A DNA stretch of 64,000 nucleotides from Intrasporangium flavum (GTDB lineage: Bacteria; Actinomycetota; Actinomycetes; Actinomycetales; Dermatophilaceae). Where the stretch lies: NCBI RefSeq assembly GCF_001956915.1, contig NZ_MLJO01000005.1:62001-126000 (forward strand), read 5' to 3'. The notes beneath the pieces are model-generated. The model was not told where the DNA came from, did no database searches, and saw only the letters and a program-made list of their open reading frames with translations. How positions within the stretch are numbered: the first letter of the stretch is position 1; every line of letters starts with the position of its first letter. Below, piece by piece: positions 25,183 to 33,513 of the stretch. The position numbers and the translations under genes were made by a program.

Positions 25183-26676
25183 TCAGCGCGGCCAGACGAT
25201 GGTGACGTCCGCGGGCGAGCCGGGCAGCCCGCTCGGACGCGTCCGGTACTCGGGCACGCCGACGCACGTCCACAACAGCCCGGCGACGTCGGTGCCGAGC
25301 AGGTGGGCGAGGTCGCTGTCGCGGAAGGTCATCCCGGACGCCGCCGCCCCGAGCGCGTACGCCATGAGGTGCAGCCGGCCCTCCACGAGGCCGGCGAGCA
25401 GCTGGGCGTCGCGGTAGCCGTGGTCGTCGAGCGTCGCGAGGTCGACGCCGCTCATCGCCACGAACGACGCGTCGCCGGCCAGGCCCTGCTCGAGGGCGAC
25501 CGAGTACAGCTCGTCGCGGACCGTGGCCTCCTCGAGCGGCCGCACCGCCTCGGCGACGTCGGGCCAGCGGTGGATGCCGGTGGGCACGCCGTCGACGGCG
25601 CTGACCCCGACCCAGTGCGGCACCCCGACGCCACGCGTCGCGGCCGCCATCGCGTCGACGAGCAGGACCCGCGGCACCGACCGGTCGCGGTGCAGGCGAC
25701 GGATCGAGCCCTTGCTCGCGACCACCTCGTCGGTGCTCGGCCCGGGCTCGGTCGACAGCACCGGCACGGCGGGCCCCCGCGCGTGGGCCGGCCCGAGCGC
25801 GTCGCGCTCCCCCGCCCGCTGCGCGGCGGTGACGAGCGGGAAGTCGCGCCCGTCGGCGTCGTGGCGACCCGGGAACGCGTCACCGGTCGGGTGGACGGCG
25901 GGGCGCCCGTCACCGAGGACGACGAGCGCGACCGGCCACTCGCGGACGCGGTCGGCGCCCACGAGGGCGGCGACCTCGGCGTCGGGGAAGGTCGTGACGA
26001 GGTGGGCCGGCAGTCCTGCGGAGTCGGCGAGGGCGAGCGTCTGGGCCAGCATCGTGCCGGCGTCCCAGTACACGTGGCGGAACCCGCGCTCGCGGTAGCG
26101 CCAGCCGGTGCGCCACGGGACGCCCGTGACGACGAGGGTCACCGACTCCCCGGACGGGGGCGGGCCGACGGTGACGAGCGCGTGGGCCTCGGGGTCGTAC
26201 CAGTGCAGGCCGGGCGGGACGTCGGCGGCGACCTCGCCTGCGTCTGTGCCCGTGCCGGTGCCCGCGGTGCGCGGCACCGCGACGTAGAGCTCGAGCGGGA
26301 ACCGCGCGCCGGCCGAGCCCGCGGCCCGGAAGAGCAGCGTGCCGGCGCCCGGGCGCGTCGTGCGGCGGGTCACCCCGGCCGACAGGTAGAGCAGGCGGGC
26401 CAGGGCCGGCAGGTCGAGTCGGGCGGTCGCGACGTCGGCGGTGCCTGCGAGGACGGCCGTGGCCGGCACGCTGCTCGCCGGCAGCTCGGGGGGCAGCAGG
26501 GTGCGCGGCAGGTCGTCGACGTAGTCCTTGTACCAGCGGGGCCGGTGCGCGAGGTCGTTCGGGACGAGGTCCTGCACGAGGCGGTCGTCGGGCGGCACCT
26601 CGGTCCACTCGCGGTCGGGCGAGTAGGAGGTGAGGCGGTGCAGCAGGTGGGTGGGCAGCTCGTCGGCGGGTGCCAT
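25183..26676 (-). CDS. SagB/ThcOx-type nitroreductase-family protein
   Basis: 497 residues with features of tandem SagB-type FMN dehydrogenases. HRLTSYSPDREW and LARLLYLSAGVTRR (first half) are followed by SKGSIRRLHRDRSVP (the Arg-rich FMN-binding start of the second half) and a C-terminal TDVAGLLWTCVGVPEYR. In azole-peptide biosynthesis SagB oxidises azolines, but no YcaO cyclase or precursor peptide is visible here, so this is probably a stand-alone oxidoreductase. The ATG at 26676 follows AGGA. It is divergent from the glycosylase-like gene. The FMN-binding assignment rests on pattern only. Confidence 0.7.
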   Translation of the reverse strand: MAPADELPTHLLHRLTSYSPDREWTEVPPDDRLVQDLVPNDLAHRPRWYKDYVDDLPRTLLPPELPASSVPATAVLAGTADVATARLDLPALARLLYLSAGVTRRTTRPGAGTLLFRAAGSAGARFPLELYVAVPRTAGTGTGTDAGEVAADVPPGLHWYDPEAHALVTVGPPPSGESVTLVVTGVPWRTGWRYRERGFRHVYWDAGTMLAQTLALADSAGLPAHLVTTFPDAEVAALVGADRVREWPVALVVLGDGRPAVHPTGDAFPGRHDADGRDFPLVTAAQRAGERDALGPAHARGPAVPVLSTEPGPSTDEVVASKGSIRRLHRDRSVPRVLLVDAMAAATRGVGVPHWVGVSAVDGVPTGIHRWPDVAEAVRPLEEATVRDELYSVALEQGLAGDASFVAMSGVDLATLDDHGYRDAQLLAGLVEGRLHLMAYALGAAASGMTFRDSDLAHLLGTDVAGLLWTCVGVPEYRTRPSGLPGSPADVTIVWPR

Positions 26677-26776
26677 GGGCCCATCCTGCTCCCGCACCGC
26701 GCCCGGCGCGCGGCCGTCGCCGGACCGCGGCGGGGCGTGGGCGATCCGGCGTGAGGGGCCCGACGCGTCGATCACC

Positions 26777-26788
26777 TACCCTCGACGG
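26777..26788 (+). promoter_or_regulatory. -10 box, leaderless type
   Basis: TACCCT (26777-26782) is followed by six bases and the GTG at 26789. Confidence 0.5.
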
Positions 26789-27733
26789 GTGCACGTCCTG
26801 ACCGAGCCCGAGTGGCGCGAGCGGACCCGCGCCCACGAGGCCCGGGTCGACGCCGCGACCGCCGGGCACCGGTCGCGGCGCCACGACGGGCGCCGGCACC
26901 CGGTCGAGGACTTCCTCTTCACGTACTACTCGTTCACGCCCTCCCAGCTGCGGCGCTGGCACCCGGGCCCCGGCGTCGTGCTGGACGGCCCTGCGCCACA
27001 ACGGGACTGGCGCTTCTACCGCATCCACGACGACGCGTCGGGCGGCGTCACCGTCGACGTCGACGCGTTCCTCCAGCGCCGGGGCGACACGGTCCGGTTC
27101 GTCCGCGAGCTGCTGACGCGCACCGCCGGACGGCCCGGCCGGTTCGGCTGCTTCGGGCTGCACGAGTGGGCCATGGTCTACCGGCTCGACCCCTCCGACG
27201 TGCGGCACTCCGCGTGGCCGCTGCGCCTCGGGCCCGAGGGCACCGACGCGGTGGTCGAGTCGCACCAGGTGGCGTGCTCGCACTTCGACGCCTACCGCTT
27301 CTTCACACCGGACGCCGCACCCCGCAACGCCCTGAGCCCGACGCGGGCGAGCCAGGTCGAGCTCGAACAGCCGGGCTGCCTCCACGCCGGGATGGACCTC
27401 TACAAGTGGGCTCACAAGCTCGTGCCCGTCGTGCCGTCCGACCTCGTGGCCGACTGCTTCGAGCTGGCCCGCGACATCCGCTCGCTCGACATGCGCGCCG
27501 CGCCCTACGACCTGCGCGAGCTCGGCTACGAGCCGGTACCGATCGAGACGGCCGAGGGCAAGGCCACCTACGTCGCCGAGCAGCGGGGGTTCGCCGAACG
27601 CGGTCAGGCGCTGCGAGTCCGGCTCGTCGCAGCGCTGGACCGCGCGCTGGGTCAGGCGGTCGAGCCCGCCGGGGCCCCGGCAGCCTCGGCCTCTGCGCCG
27701 TCCACCTCACCGTCGTCCCCGCCGTCGACGTAG
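26789..27733 (+). CDS. putative 3-methyladenine DNA glycosylase-like protein (actinobacterial family)
   Basis: 314 residues. It matches a family common in actinobacteria and often labelled 3-methyladenine DNA glycosylase, with blocks HPVEDFLFTYYSFTPSQLRRWHPG, FGLHEWAMVY, DAYRFFTP, QPGCLHAGMDLYKW and YDLRELGYEPVPIETAEGK. No helix-hairpin-helix is visible, so the enzymatic label is tentative. GTG 26789 sits six bases after TACCCT. The last ~27 codons, an Ala/Ser/Pro tail, overlap the end of the convergent VOC gene by 82 bases. Confidence 0.72.
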   Translation: MHVLTEPEWRERTRAHEARVDAATAGHRSRRHDGRRHPVEDFLFTYYSFTPSQLRRWHPGPGVVLDGPAPQRDWRFYRIHDDASGGVTVDVDAFLQRRGDTVRFVRELLTRTAGRPGRFGCFGLHEWAMVYRLDPSDVRHSAWPLRLGPEGTDAVVESHQVACSHFDAYRFFTPDAAPRNALSPTRASQVELEQPGCLHAGMDLYKWAHKLVPVVPSDLVADCFELARDIRSLDMRAAPYDLRELGYEPVPIETAEGKATYVAEQRGFAERGQALRVRLVAALDRALGQAVEPAGAPAASASAPSTSPSSPPST

Positions 27734-28101
27734 AGGCAGAACGGGTGGCCGGCCGGGTCGAGCAGCACCCGGACGTCGTCCTGCGGCTGGAACGCCGCGA
27801 CCTCCGCGCCGACCCCGACGGCGAAGGCGACGGCCTCCTCGAGGTCGTCGACCTCGAGGTCGAGGTGCAGCATCATGAGCGGCCGGCCCGGCTCGCTCGG
27901 CCAGACCGGTCGCACGTAGTTCGGCTCCTGCTGGAAGGCCAGGTTGTAGCCGTGGTCGGCCGACGGCGCGAGCGTCGACCAGCCCGGGGTGTCCTTGAAG
28001 AGCGTCCACCCGAGCAGGCGCTGGTAGAAGTGCGCCAGCTCGGACGCGTCGGGGGCATCGAGCACGACGCCGAACCAGTGGGTGCGGGTACGCAGCGGCA
28101 T
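27652..28101 (-). CDS. VOC/glyoxalase-fold protein
   Basis: 149 residues. The glyoxalase/bleomycin-resistance fold is indicated by the paired modules HWFGVVLDAPDASELAHFYQ (metal His near the start) and LHLDLEVDDLEEAVAFAVGVGA with LDPAGHPFCLYVD (Glu/His metal site region). Such proteins act as metal-dependent dioxygenases, lyases or drug-binding proteins. The substrate is unknown. ATG 28101 fits the conserved start; no strong ribosome site was seen. The C-terminal tail overlaps the opposite gene in antisense. Confidence 0.85.
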   Translation of the reverse strand: MPLRTRTHWFGVVLDAPDASELAHFYQRLLGWTLFKDTPGWSTLAPSADHGYNLAFQQEPNYVRPVWPSEPGRPLMMLHLDLEVDDLEEAVAFAVGVGAEVAAFQPQDDVRVLLDPAGHPFCLYVDGGDDGEVDGAEAEAAGAPAGSTA

Positions 28102-28223
28102 CCACCGAGTCTGTACCGGATCCGGTGCGGATGGGCGTATCAGGACCCGCCCGTCCGCCACTGAGGGGTGTCGGCGAAGGTCCAGGCGCGCGCGTCGACG
28201 ACATGCTCCCGGCAGGGGGGCTG

Positions 28224-28253
28224 GTGCTGGACGGGGCCTGGACCGTCCAGCAC
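28224..28253. repeat. inverted repeat downstream of the bioQ-like gene
   Basis: GTGCTGGACGG (28224-28234) and CCGTCCAGCAC (28243-28253) are perfect 11-base arms around 8 bases. The surrounding 200 bases (28102-28301) hold no gene. It could be the terminator of the repressor gene, though no T-run follows. Confidence 0.6.
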
Positions 28254-28301
28254 GTGGGGTGCCCGGCGACTCGGCCGCCTGCGCCGACCCGCCGACCGGC
28301 G

Positions 28302-28856
28302 TCAGGCCCGGCGCAGGCCGGCGAGGACGACCTCAAGCCCCACCTCGAACGCCTTGGCCACCGCCGCGGCGTCGCGTGCCCGGAAGTCGGGGTCGAGGTC
28401 GAGGGCGATCCGCTGGTTGTGCTCCGTGGTCACCGAGCCGAGCACGTGGTGCAGCACGACCTCGGCGACGGCCTCGCGCTCGCGCAGTGGCACGCCGGCA
28501 CGCCCGACGAGCCCCACGAGGTCCTCGACCGGACGCAGCGAGCCCGGCTCGACAGCGTGCGCGAGGGCCACGACGTCGGCGCCGTCGGGGACGTGTCGCA
28601 CGGCCTCGCGCAGGGCGTGGGCGTGCGCGGCGAGCGCCTCCTCGGCCGGACGCTCCGGGTCGGGCTCGGGGATCGCGGCGAGCAGCCGCCCGGCGACCTC
28701 GACGAGCAGCTCCTGCTTGTTGGCGACGTGCCAGTAGAGCGCCCCCGGCTGCACGTCGAGCTCGCGGGCGAGGCGGCGCATCGTGAGGTCGGCCAGGCCG
28801 TAGCGGCGCAGGATGTCGACGGCCGTCGTCACGACCTGCTCCCTGCTCAGGGCCAT
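28302..28856 (-). CDS. bioQ: TetR-family repressor, BioQ type
   Basis: 184 residues. The N-terminal helix-turn-helix reads REQVVTTAVDILRRYGLADL, TMRRLARELDVQPGALYWHV and ANKQELL; the rest is a tetracyclin-repressor-like C-terminal domain. It faces bioB, and the shared region carries two 13-bp TGAAC-N3-GTTCA boxes. These resemble the TGAAC-N3-GTTAC type described for BioQ of Corynebacterium and Mycobacterium, TetR regulators of biotin genes. Function is inferred from context and boxes. The ATG at 28856 follows GGGGAGG. A reverse-strand TAGGCT about 110 bases upstream may be its -10. Confidence 0.82.
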   Translation of the reverse strand: MALSREQVVTTAVDILRRYGLADLTMRRLARELDVQPGALYWHVANKQELLVEVAGRLLAAIPEPDPERPAEEALAAHAHALREAVRHVPDGADVVALAHAVEPGSLRPVEDLVGLVGRAGVPLREREAVAEVVLHHVLGSVTTEHNQRIALDLDPDFRARDAAAVAKAFEVGLEVVLAGLRRA

Positions 28857-28947
28857 GCCCGCCTCCCCTGTCCGCCCGATGCCGCCGCCCGATGACACCG
28901 TCCGGCGGCGCGTGACCGGTCTCGCACCCCGACCGGTGCGGACCACG

Positions 28948-28978
28948 TTGACACCGGAGCCTAGCCACTCGGCATACT
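28948..28978 (+). promoter_or_regulatory. bioB promoter
   Basis: TTGACA (28948-28953) and CATACT (28973-28978) with a 19-base spacer. The predicted start of transcription falls between the two operator boxes. Confidence 0.5.
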
Positions 28979-29006
28979 GAACGCCGTTCAAGTTGAACAC
29001 CGTTCA
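28978..29006. promoter_or_regulatory. two BioQ-type operator boxes
   Basis: TGAACGCCGTTCA (28978-28990) and TGAACACCGTTCA (28994-29006) are perfect 5+3+5 palindromes, 16 bases centre to centre. They overlap the bioB transcription start and lie 23 bases before its ATG. Confidence 0.85.
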
Positions 29007-29028
29007 GTGCCGAGCGCAAGGAGCCCGC

Positions 29029-30114
29029 ATGACCCGCCGTTTCGACGACCTCGCCGACGCCGTCCTGTCCGGCACGCCGGCCACCACCGAGGACGCCCTC
29101 GACGTGCTGCGGTCGACCGACGACGAGCTGCTCGACGTCGTCGCCGCGGCGGCTCGCCTGCGCCGCAAGCACTTCGGCGACACCGTCAAGGTCAACTACC
29201 TCGTCAACCTCAAGTCGGGCCTGTGCCCGGAGGACTGCCACTACTGCTCGCAGCGCCTCGGCTCGACGGCCGACATCCTGCGCTACACGTGGCTCAAGAA
29301 CGACGAGGCGATCGAGCAGGCCCGGGCCGGCCTCCGCGGCGGCGCGAGCCGCGTCTGCATGGTGAGCAGCGGGCGCGGCCCGACGGACCGCGACGTCGAC
29401 CGCGTCGCCGGCATGGTCGGGGCGCTCAAGGCCGAGCACCCCGACGTCGAGGTGTGCGCCTGCCTCGGGCTGCTCAAGGACGGCCAGGCCGAACGCCTGC
29501 GTGCCGCCGGCGTCGACGCCTACAACCACAACATCAACACGGCCGAGTCGCACCACGACTCCATCGTCACGAGCCACACCTACGCCGACCGCGTCGAGAC
29601 CGTCGGCCGGGCGCAGGCCGCGGGCCTGTCGGCGTGCTCGGGGCTCATCGCCGGGCTCGGCGAGTCCGACGAGCAGCTCGTCGAGGCCCTGTTCGCGCTG
29701 CGCGACCTCGGGTCCGACTCGATCCCCGTCAACTTCCTCATGCCCTTCGACGGCACCCCGTTGGAGGGCACGTGGGAGCTGACACCGTCGCGGTGCGTGC
29801 GCATCCTCGCCGCCGCGCGCTTCGTGTGCCCCGACCGGGAGGTGCGCGTCGCCGGCGGTCGCGAGATGCACCTGCGGTCGCTGCAGGGCCTCGCGCTCCA
29901 CGTGGCCAACTCCATCTTCCTCGGCGACTACCTCACGTCCGAGGGCCAGGCCGCCGAGGCCGACCTCGAGCTGATCCGCGACAACGGCTTCGTCGTGCTC
30001 GGCGCCGAACCCGTTGCGGCAGCGGGCGACTCGAGCAATGAAGCCGCGAGCGCCTCCCACGACCCGGCCAAGCGACGTCGCGGCGCCGGCACCGCCGCCC
30101 TCCCCAATGCGTGA
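29029..30114 (+). CDS. bioB: biotin synthase
   Basis: 361 residues. Radical-SAM cysteines are in [12 protein letters not shown] (CxxxCxxC). [33 protein letters not shown] and [13 protein letters not shown] are BioB-specific blocks, including ligands of the second [2Fe-2S] cluster. It inserts sulfur into dethiobiotin. The ATG at 29029 follows AAGGAG, seven bases away. The C-terminal ~30 residues are an extension. It is the first gene of bioBAFD; the end overlaps bioA by eight bases. Confidence 0.97.
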   Translation: MTRRFDDLADAVLSGTPATTEDALDVLRSTDDELLDVVAAAARLRRKHFGDTVKVNYLVNLKSGLCPEDCHYCSQRLGSTADILRYTWLKNDEAIEQARAGLRGGASRVCMVSSGRGPTDRDVDRVAGMVGALKAEHPDVEVCACLGLLKDGQAERLRAAGVDAYNHNINTAESHHDSIVTSHTYADRVETVGRAQAAGLSACSGLIAGLGESDEQLVEALFALRDLGSDSIPVNFLMPFDGTPLEGTWELTPSRCVRILAAARFVCPDREVRVAGGREMHLRSLQGLALHVANSIFLGDYLTSEGQAAEADLELIRDNGFVVLGAEPVAAAGDSSNEAASASHDPAKRRRGAGTAALPNA

Positions 30115-31504
30115 ACCGGCCGACGTGCTGACCCACGGCGCCACGGGCGTCGGCACGGATGTCGGTACCGGCGTCGGTACCGGCGACGGTGTCGGCGCCG
30201 TCGAGCGCGACCGCGGGCTCGTGTGGCACCCGTACGCACCCCTCGACGGCACACCCCCGTACGCGGTGACCGCCGCCCACGGCGTGCGCCTCGAGCTGAC
30301 GGCACCCGACGGCACGCGGTTCGAGGCCGTCGACGCCATGGCGTCGTGGTGGTGCGCCGTGCACGGCTACCGCCACCCGCACCTCGACGCCGCGGCGCAC
30401 GCCCAGGTGGACCGGTTCAGCCACGTCATGTTCGGCGGGCTGACCCACGAGCCGGCCGTGACGCTGGCGGAGCGCCTCACCGCGATCGCGCCCGGCCCCA
30501 TGGCGCACGTCTTCTTCGCCGACTCCGGCTCGGTGTCGGTCGAGGTGGCCCTCAAGCTCTCGCTGCAGTACCAGGCGGCCTCGGGCCGGCCGGCACGCCA
30601 GCGGTTCCTCACCGTCCGCGGCGGGTACCACGGCGACACCTTCGCGGCCATGAGCGTATGCGACCCCGTCGACGGCATGCACTCGGCCTTCCCGGGCGTC
30701 CTGGCCCGGCACGTCTTCGCGCCCCGGCCGCCGGCGGCCCGCCGCGACGCCGTCACCGGCGTGTGGGCCTCGGACGCCGCGGAGCTGGACGCGTGGGAGA
30801 CGCACTTCCGTGCGCTGGCCCGGGAGCATGCCGACGAGCTCGCGGCCGTCGTCGTCGAGCCGGTCCTGCAGGGGGCCGGTGGCATGCACGTGTACGACCC
30901 GCGCTGCCTGCGGGTGATGCGGGAGGTCGCCGACGAGCACGGCCTGCTGCTCGTCGCCGACGAGATCGCCACGGGGTTCGGCCGCACCGGCCACCTCTTC
31001 GCTTCCGAGTGGGCCGGCGTGTCCCCGGACGTCATCTGCGTGGGCAAGGCCCTGACCGGTGGGTACCTCACTCTCGCAGCGGTGCTCATGACCGAGACGG
31101 TCGGCGCCACGGTCACGCGCTCGCAGTTCCGGGCCCTGCTGCACGGCCCGACCTTCATGGCCAACCCGCTCGCCTGCGCCGTGGCCGCCGCGTCGCTCGA
31201 CCTCGTCGAGGCGGGTTGGCACCACGACGTGCCGCGCATCGAGCGGCGCCTCGCCGACGGCCTGGCGCCGGCCCGCGACCTCGCCGCGGTCCACGACGTG
31301 CGCACCCTCGGCGCGGTCGGCGTCGTCCAGCTCGACCGGCCGGTCGACGTGCCGGCCGTCACGCGCGCGGCCCTCGAGCGCGGCGTGTGGGTGCGGCCCT
31401 TCCGCGACCTCGTCTACACGATGCCGCCCTACGTCAGCACCGACGCCGACGTCGACACCGTCACCCGCGCCGTCGTCGGCGCCGTCGCCCAGGTGCACGG
31501 ATGA
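30107..31504 (+). CDS. bioA: adenosylmethionine--8-amino-7-oxononanoate aminotransferase
   Basis: 465 residues. BioA blocks are [79 protein letters not shown] and the PLP lysine in [10 protein letters not shown]. It converts KAPA to DAPA with SAM as amino donor. ATG 30107 overlaps the bioB stop by eight bases. Residues ~8-28 are a Gly/Val/Thr repeat ([17 protein letters not shown]) not found in typical BioA. The stop overlaps bioF by four bases. Confidence 0.96.
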   Translation: MREPADVLTHGATGVGTDVGTGVGTGDGVGAVERDRGLVWHPYAPLDGTPPYAVTAAHGVRLELTAPDGTRFEAVDAMASWWCAVHGYRHPHLDAAAHAQVDRFSHVMFGGLTHEPAVTLAERLTAIAPGPMAHVFFADSGSVSVEVALKLSLQYQAASGRPARQRFLTVRGGYHGDTFAAMSVCDPVDGMHSAFPGVLARHVFAPRPPAARRDAVTGVWASDAAELDAWETHFRALAREHADELAAVVVEPVLQGAGGMHVYDPRCLRVMREVADEHGLLLVADEIATGFGRTGHLFASEWAGVSPDVICVGKALTGGYLTLAAVLMTETVGATVTRSQFRALLHGPTFMANPLACAVAAASLDLVEAGWHHDVPRIERRLADGLAPARDLAAVHDVRTLGAVGVVQLDRPVDVPAVTRAALERGVWVRPFRDLVYTMPPYVSTDADVDTVTRAVVGAVAQVHG

Positions 31505-32766
31505 GCGCCTGGGACGCGTGGCTGCGCGAGCGGGCCGACCTGCGCCAGGAGCGCGGCACCGTGCGGTTCGACCCGGTGCTGCGCCTCGGCGGCCGCGGGC
31601 CGGGGACCCACGAACTGCTCGACCTCGCCTCCAACGACTACCTCGGGCTGTCTCAGGACGACCGCGTGGTGGCCGCCGCCCACGAGGCCCTCGACCGGTA
31701 CGGCACGTCGGCCACGGCCAGCCGCCTCGTCACCGGCACCCTGCCCGTGCACCGCGAGCTCGAGGCCGCCCTGTGCCGGCTCACGGGCCAGCGCGGCGCC
31801 CTCGCCTTCTCGACCGGCTACGCCGCGAACCTCGGCGTCCTGACGGCGCTGTCCGGGCGCGGGGCACAGATCCTCCTCGACGCCCACGCCCACGCGTCGT
31901 TGCACGACGCCGCCCGCATGTCGCGGGTGCCCTACGCGACGTTCGCGCACAATGACGCCGCCGAGCTCGACGCCCGGCTGGCCGAGCGCGCCGGGCATCG
32001 GGTCGTCGTGGCCGTGGAGTCGGTGTACTCCGTGCTCGGCGACGCCGCCCCGCTCCGCGAGCTGCACGCCGTCTGCCGACGCCACGACGCGCTCCTCGTC
32101 GTCGACGAGGCGCACGGCGTCGGTGTCGTGGGTGGTGGCCGCGGACTCGTCGCCGCCCTGGACCTGGCAGGCGCCGAGCACCTCGTCGTCACGCTCACCC
32201 TGTCCAAGGCGCTCGGCTCCCAGGGCGGCGCCGTGCTCGGCCCCGTGGCGCTGCGCGAGCACCTCGTCAACACCGCCCGGCCGTTCATCTTCGACACCGG
32301 GCTCGCCCCTGCCGCCGCCGGTGCGGCGCTCGCCGCCGTCGGCATCGTCGAGGCAGACCCCGGCCTGCCCGCACGAGTGCGGGAGAACGCCCGCGTCATC
32401 GCCGCCCGGTGCGGCATCGAGCCGGCCGCCGGAGCCGTCCAGTCGCTGCCGATGCCCTCCCCCGACGCCGCGGTCGGGGCGGCGCTCGACCTGCGCACCC
32501 AGGGCATCCTCGTCGGCTGCTTCCGCCCGCCCAGCGTGCCCGACGGGGTCTCCCGGCTGCGGATCACCGCACGCGCCGACGTGCCGCCCGAGACCGTCGC
32601 CGAGGCGGCCGAGCTCGTCGCCGTCGTCGCGGCCGCGCACGCGGCACCCAGCAGCCCGAGCAGCCCGAGCACCCCGAGCGGCTCGGCTGGCTCCCCCGCC
32701 GCGCCGGCCGTGGGCGCACCGGACGATGCGCGTCCCACCCTCGCCGGAGCGGGTGAGGCGCCGTGA
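31501..32766 (+). CDS. bioF: 8-amino-7-oxononanoate synthase
   Basis: 421 residues. The alpha-oxoamine synthase family is shown by LLDLASNDYLGLSQD, TSATASRLVTG, DAHAHASLHDAARMSR, LLVVDEAHGVGVVG and the PLP lysine in TLTLSKALGSQGGAV. It condenses pimeloyl thioester with alanine. ATG 31501 overlaps the bioA stop (ATGA). The last ~45 residues are a Ser/Pro/Ala-rich tail beyond the normal end. The stop overlaps bioD by four bases (GTGA). Confidence 0.96.
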   Translation: MSAWDAWLRERADLRQERGTVRFDPVLRLGGRGPGTHELLDLASNDYLGLSQDDRVVAAAHEALDRYGTSATASRLVTGTLPVHRELEAALCRLTGQRGALAFSTGYAANLGVLTALSGRGAQILLDAHAHASLHDAARMSRVPYATFAHNDAAELDARLAERAGHRVVVAVESVYSVLGDAAPLRELHAVCRRHDALLVVDEAHGVGVVGGGRGLVAALDLAGAEHLVVTLTLSKALGSQGGAVLGPVALREHLVNTARPFIFDTGLAPAAAGAALAAVGIVEADPGLPARVRENARVIAARCGIEPAAGAVQSLPMPSPDAAVGAALDLRTQGILVGCFRPPSVPDGVSRLRITARADVPPETVAEAAELVAVVAAAHAAPSSPSSPSTPSGSAGSPAAPAVGAPDDARPTLAGAGEAP

Positions 32767-33461
32767 CGCTGCCCCGGGTCGTCGTCGTCACCGGCACCGA
32801 CACCGACGTCGGCAAGACGGTCGCCACCGCGGCCCTCGCCGCCGTGCTCGCCGGCGCGGGCCGGCGCGTCGCGGTCCACAAGCCGACGCAGACGGGCGTC
32901 CGCCCCGGCGAGCCGGGCGACGTCGCGGAGGTGACCCGGCTCTCCGGCGTGCCCGGCAGCGAGGGGGTCCGGCTGCTGGCCCCGATGGCGCCACGGCCGG
33001 CCGCCGCGTCGGAGGGTGCGACGCTGCCGACCCGCCGGGACCACCTCGACGCCGTGCGCCGCCTCGCCGACGAGCACGACCACGTGCTCGTCGAGGGCGC
33101 CGGGGGGCTGCTCGTCGAGCTGACCGAGGCCGGAGAGACCCTCGCCGACCTCACTTGCGCCCTGCCCGACGCCGGGGTGGTGCTCGTCGTACGCGCCGCG
33201 CTCGGCACCCTCAACCACACGATGCTGACTCGGGAGGCACTCGCGCACCGGGCGATCCGTCAGCTCGGGGTCGTCGTCGGCGCCTGGCCCGACGACCCGG
33301 GACCCGTCGAGACGACGAACCTCGAGGTCTTCTCAGGCCTCCCGGAGGGCCTGCTCGGCGTCGTCCCGAGCGGCGCGCCCTCCCTGGGCCCCGAGGCCTT
33401 CCGCGCGTCGGCGTCCGACTGGCTCCCCGGCCTCGCGGCACGACTGCGCGAGAACGCCTGA
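32763..33461 (+). CDS. bioD: dethiobiotin synthetase
   Basis: 232 residues. The P-loop VVTGTDTDVGKTVATAAL and the substrate segments HKPTQTG and VEGAGGLLVEL are typical BioD. VVRAALGTLNHTMLTREAL follows. It closes the ureido ring with CO2 and ATP. GTG 32763 overlaps the bioF stop. It ends the bioBAFD operon; a short GC hairpin follows. Confidence 0.96.
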   Translation: MTLPRVVVVTGTDTDVGKTVATAALAAVLAGAGRRVAVHKPTQTGVRPGEPGDVAEVTRLSGVPGSEGVRLLAPMAPRPAAASEGATLPTRRDHLDAVRRLADEHDHVLVEGAGGLLVELTEAGETLADLTCALPDAGVVLVVRAALGTLNHTMLTREALAHRAIRQLGVVVGAWPDDPGPVETTNLEVFSGLPEGLLGVVPSGAPSLGPEAFRASASDWLPGLAARLRENA

Positions 33462-33472
33462 CGCCCGTCCGC

Positions 33473-33489
33473 GCCGGTGCTTCACCGGC
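33473..33489. terminator. short hairpin between bioD and cimA
   Basis: GCCGGTG-CTT-CACCGGC, a 7-bp perfect stem in the 52 bases between the two convergent genes. No T-run. Confidence 0.4.
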
Positions 33490-33513
33490 CGGCCCGGACC
33501 GGCGCAGCGGCGG

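Noticed and set aside
25183..26676. Azole-modified peptide (RiPP) cluster around the SagB-type gene
   Set aside because: No YcaO cyclase, E1-like protein, precursor peptide or exporter is visible on either side.
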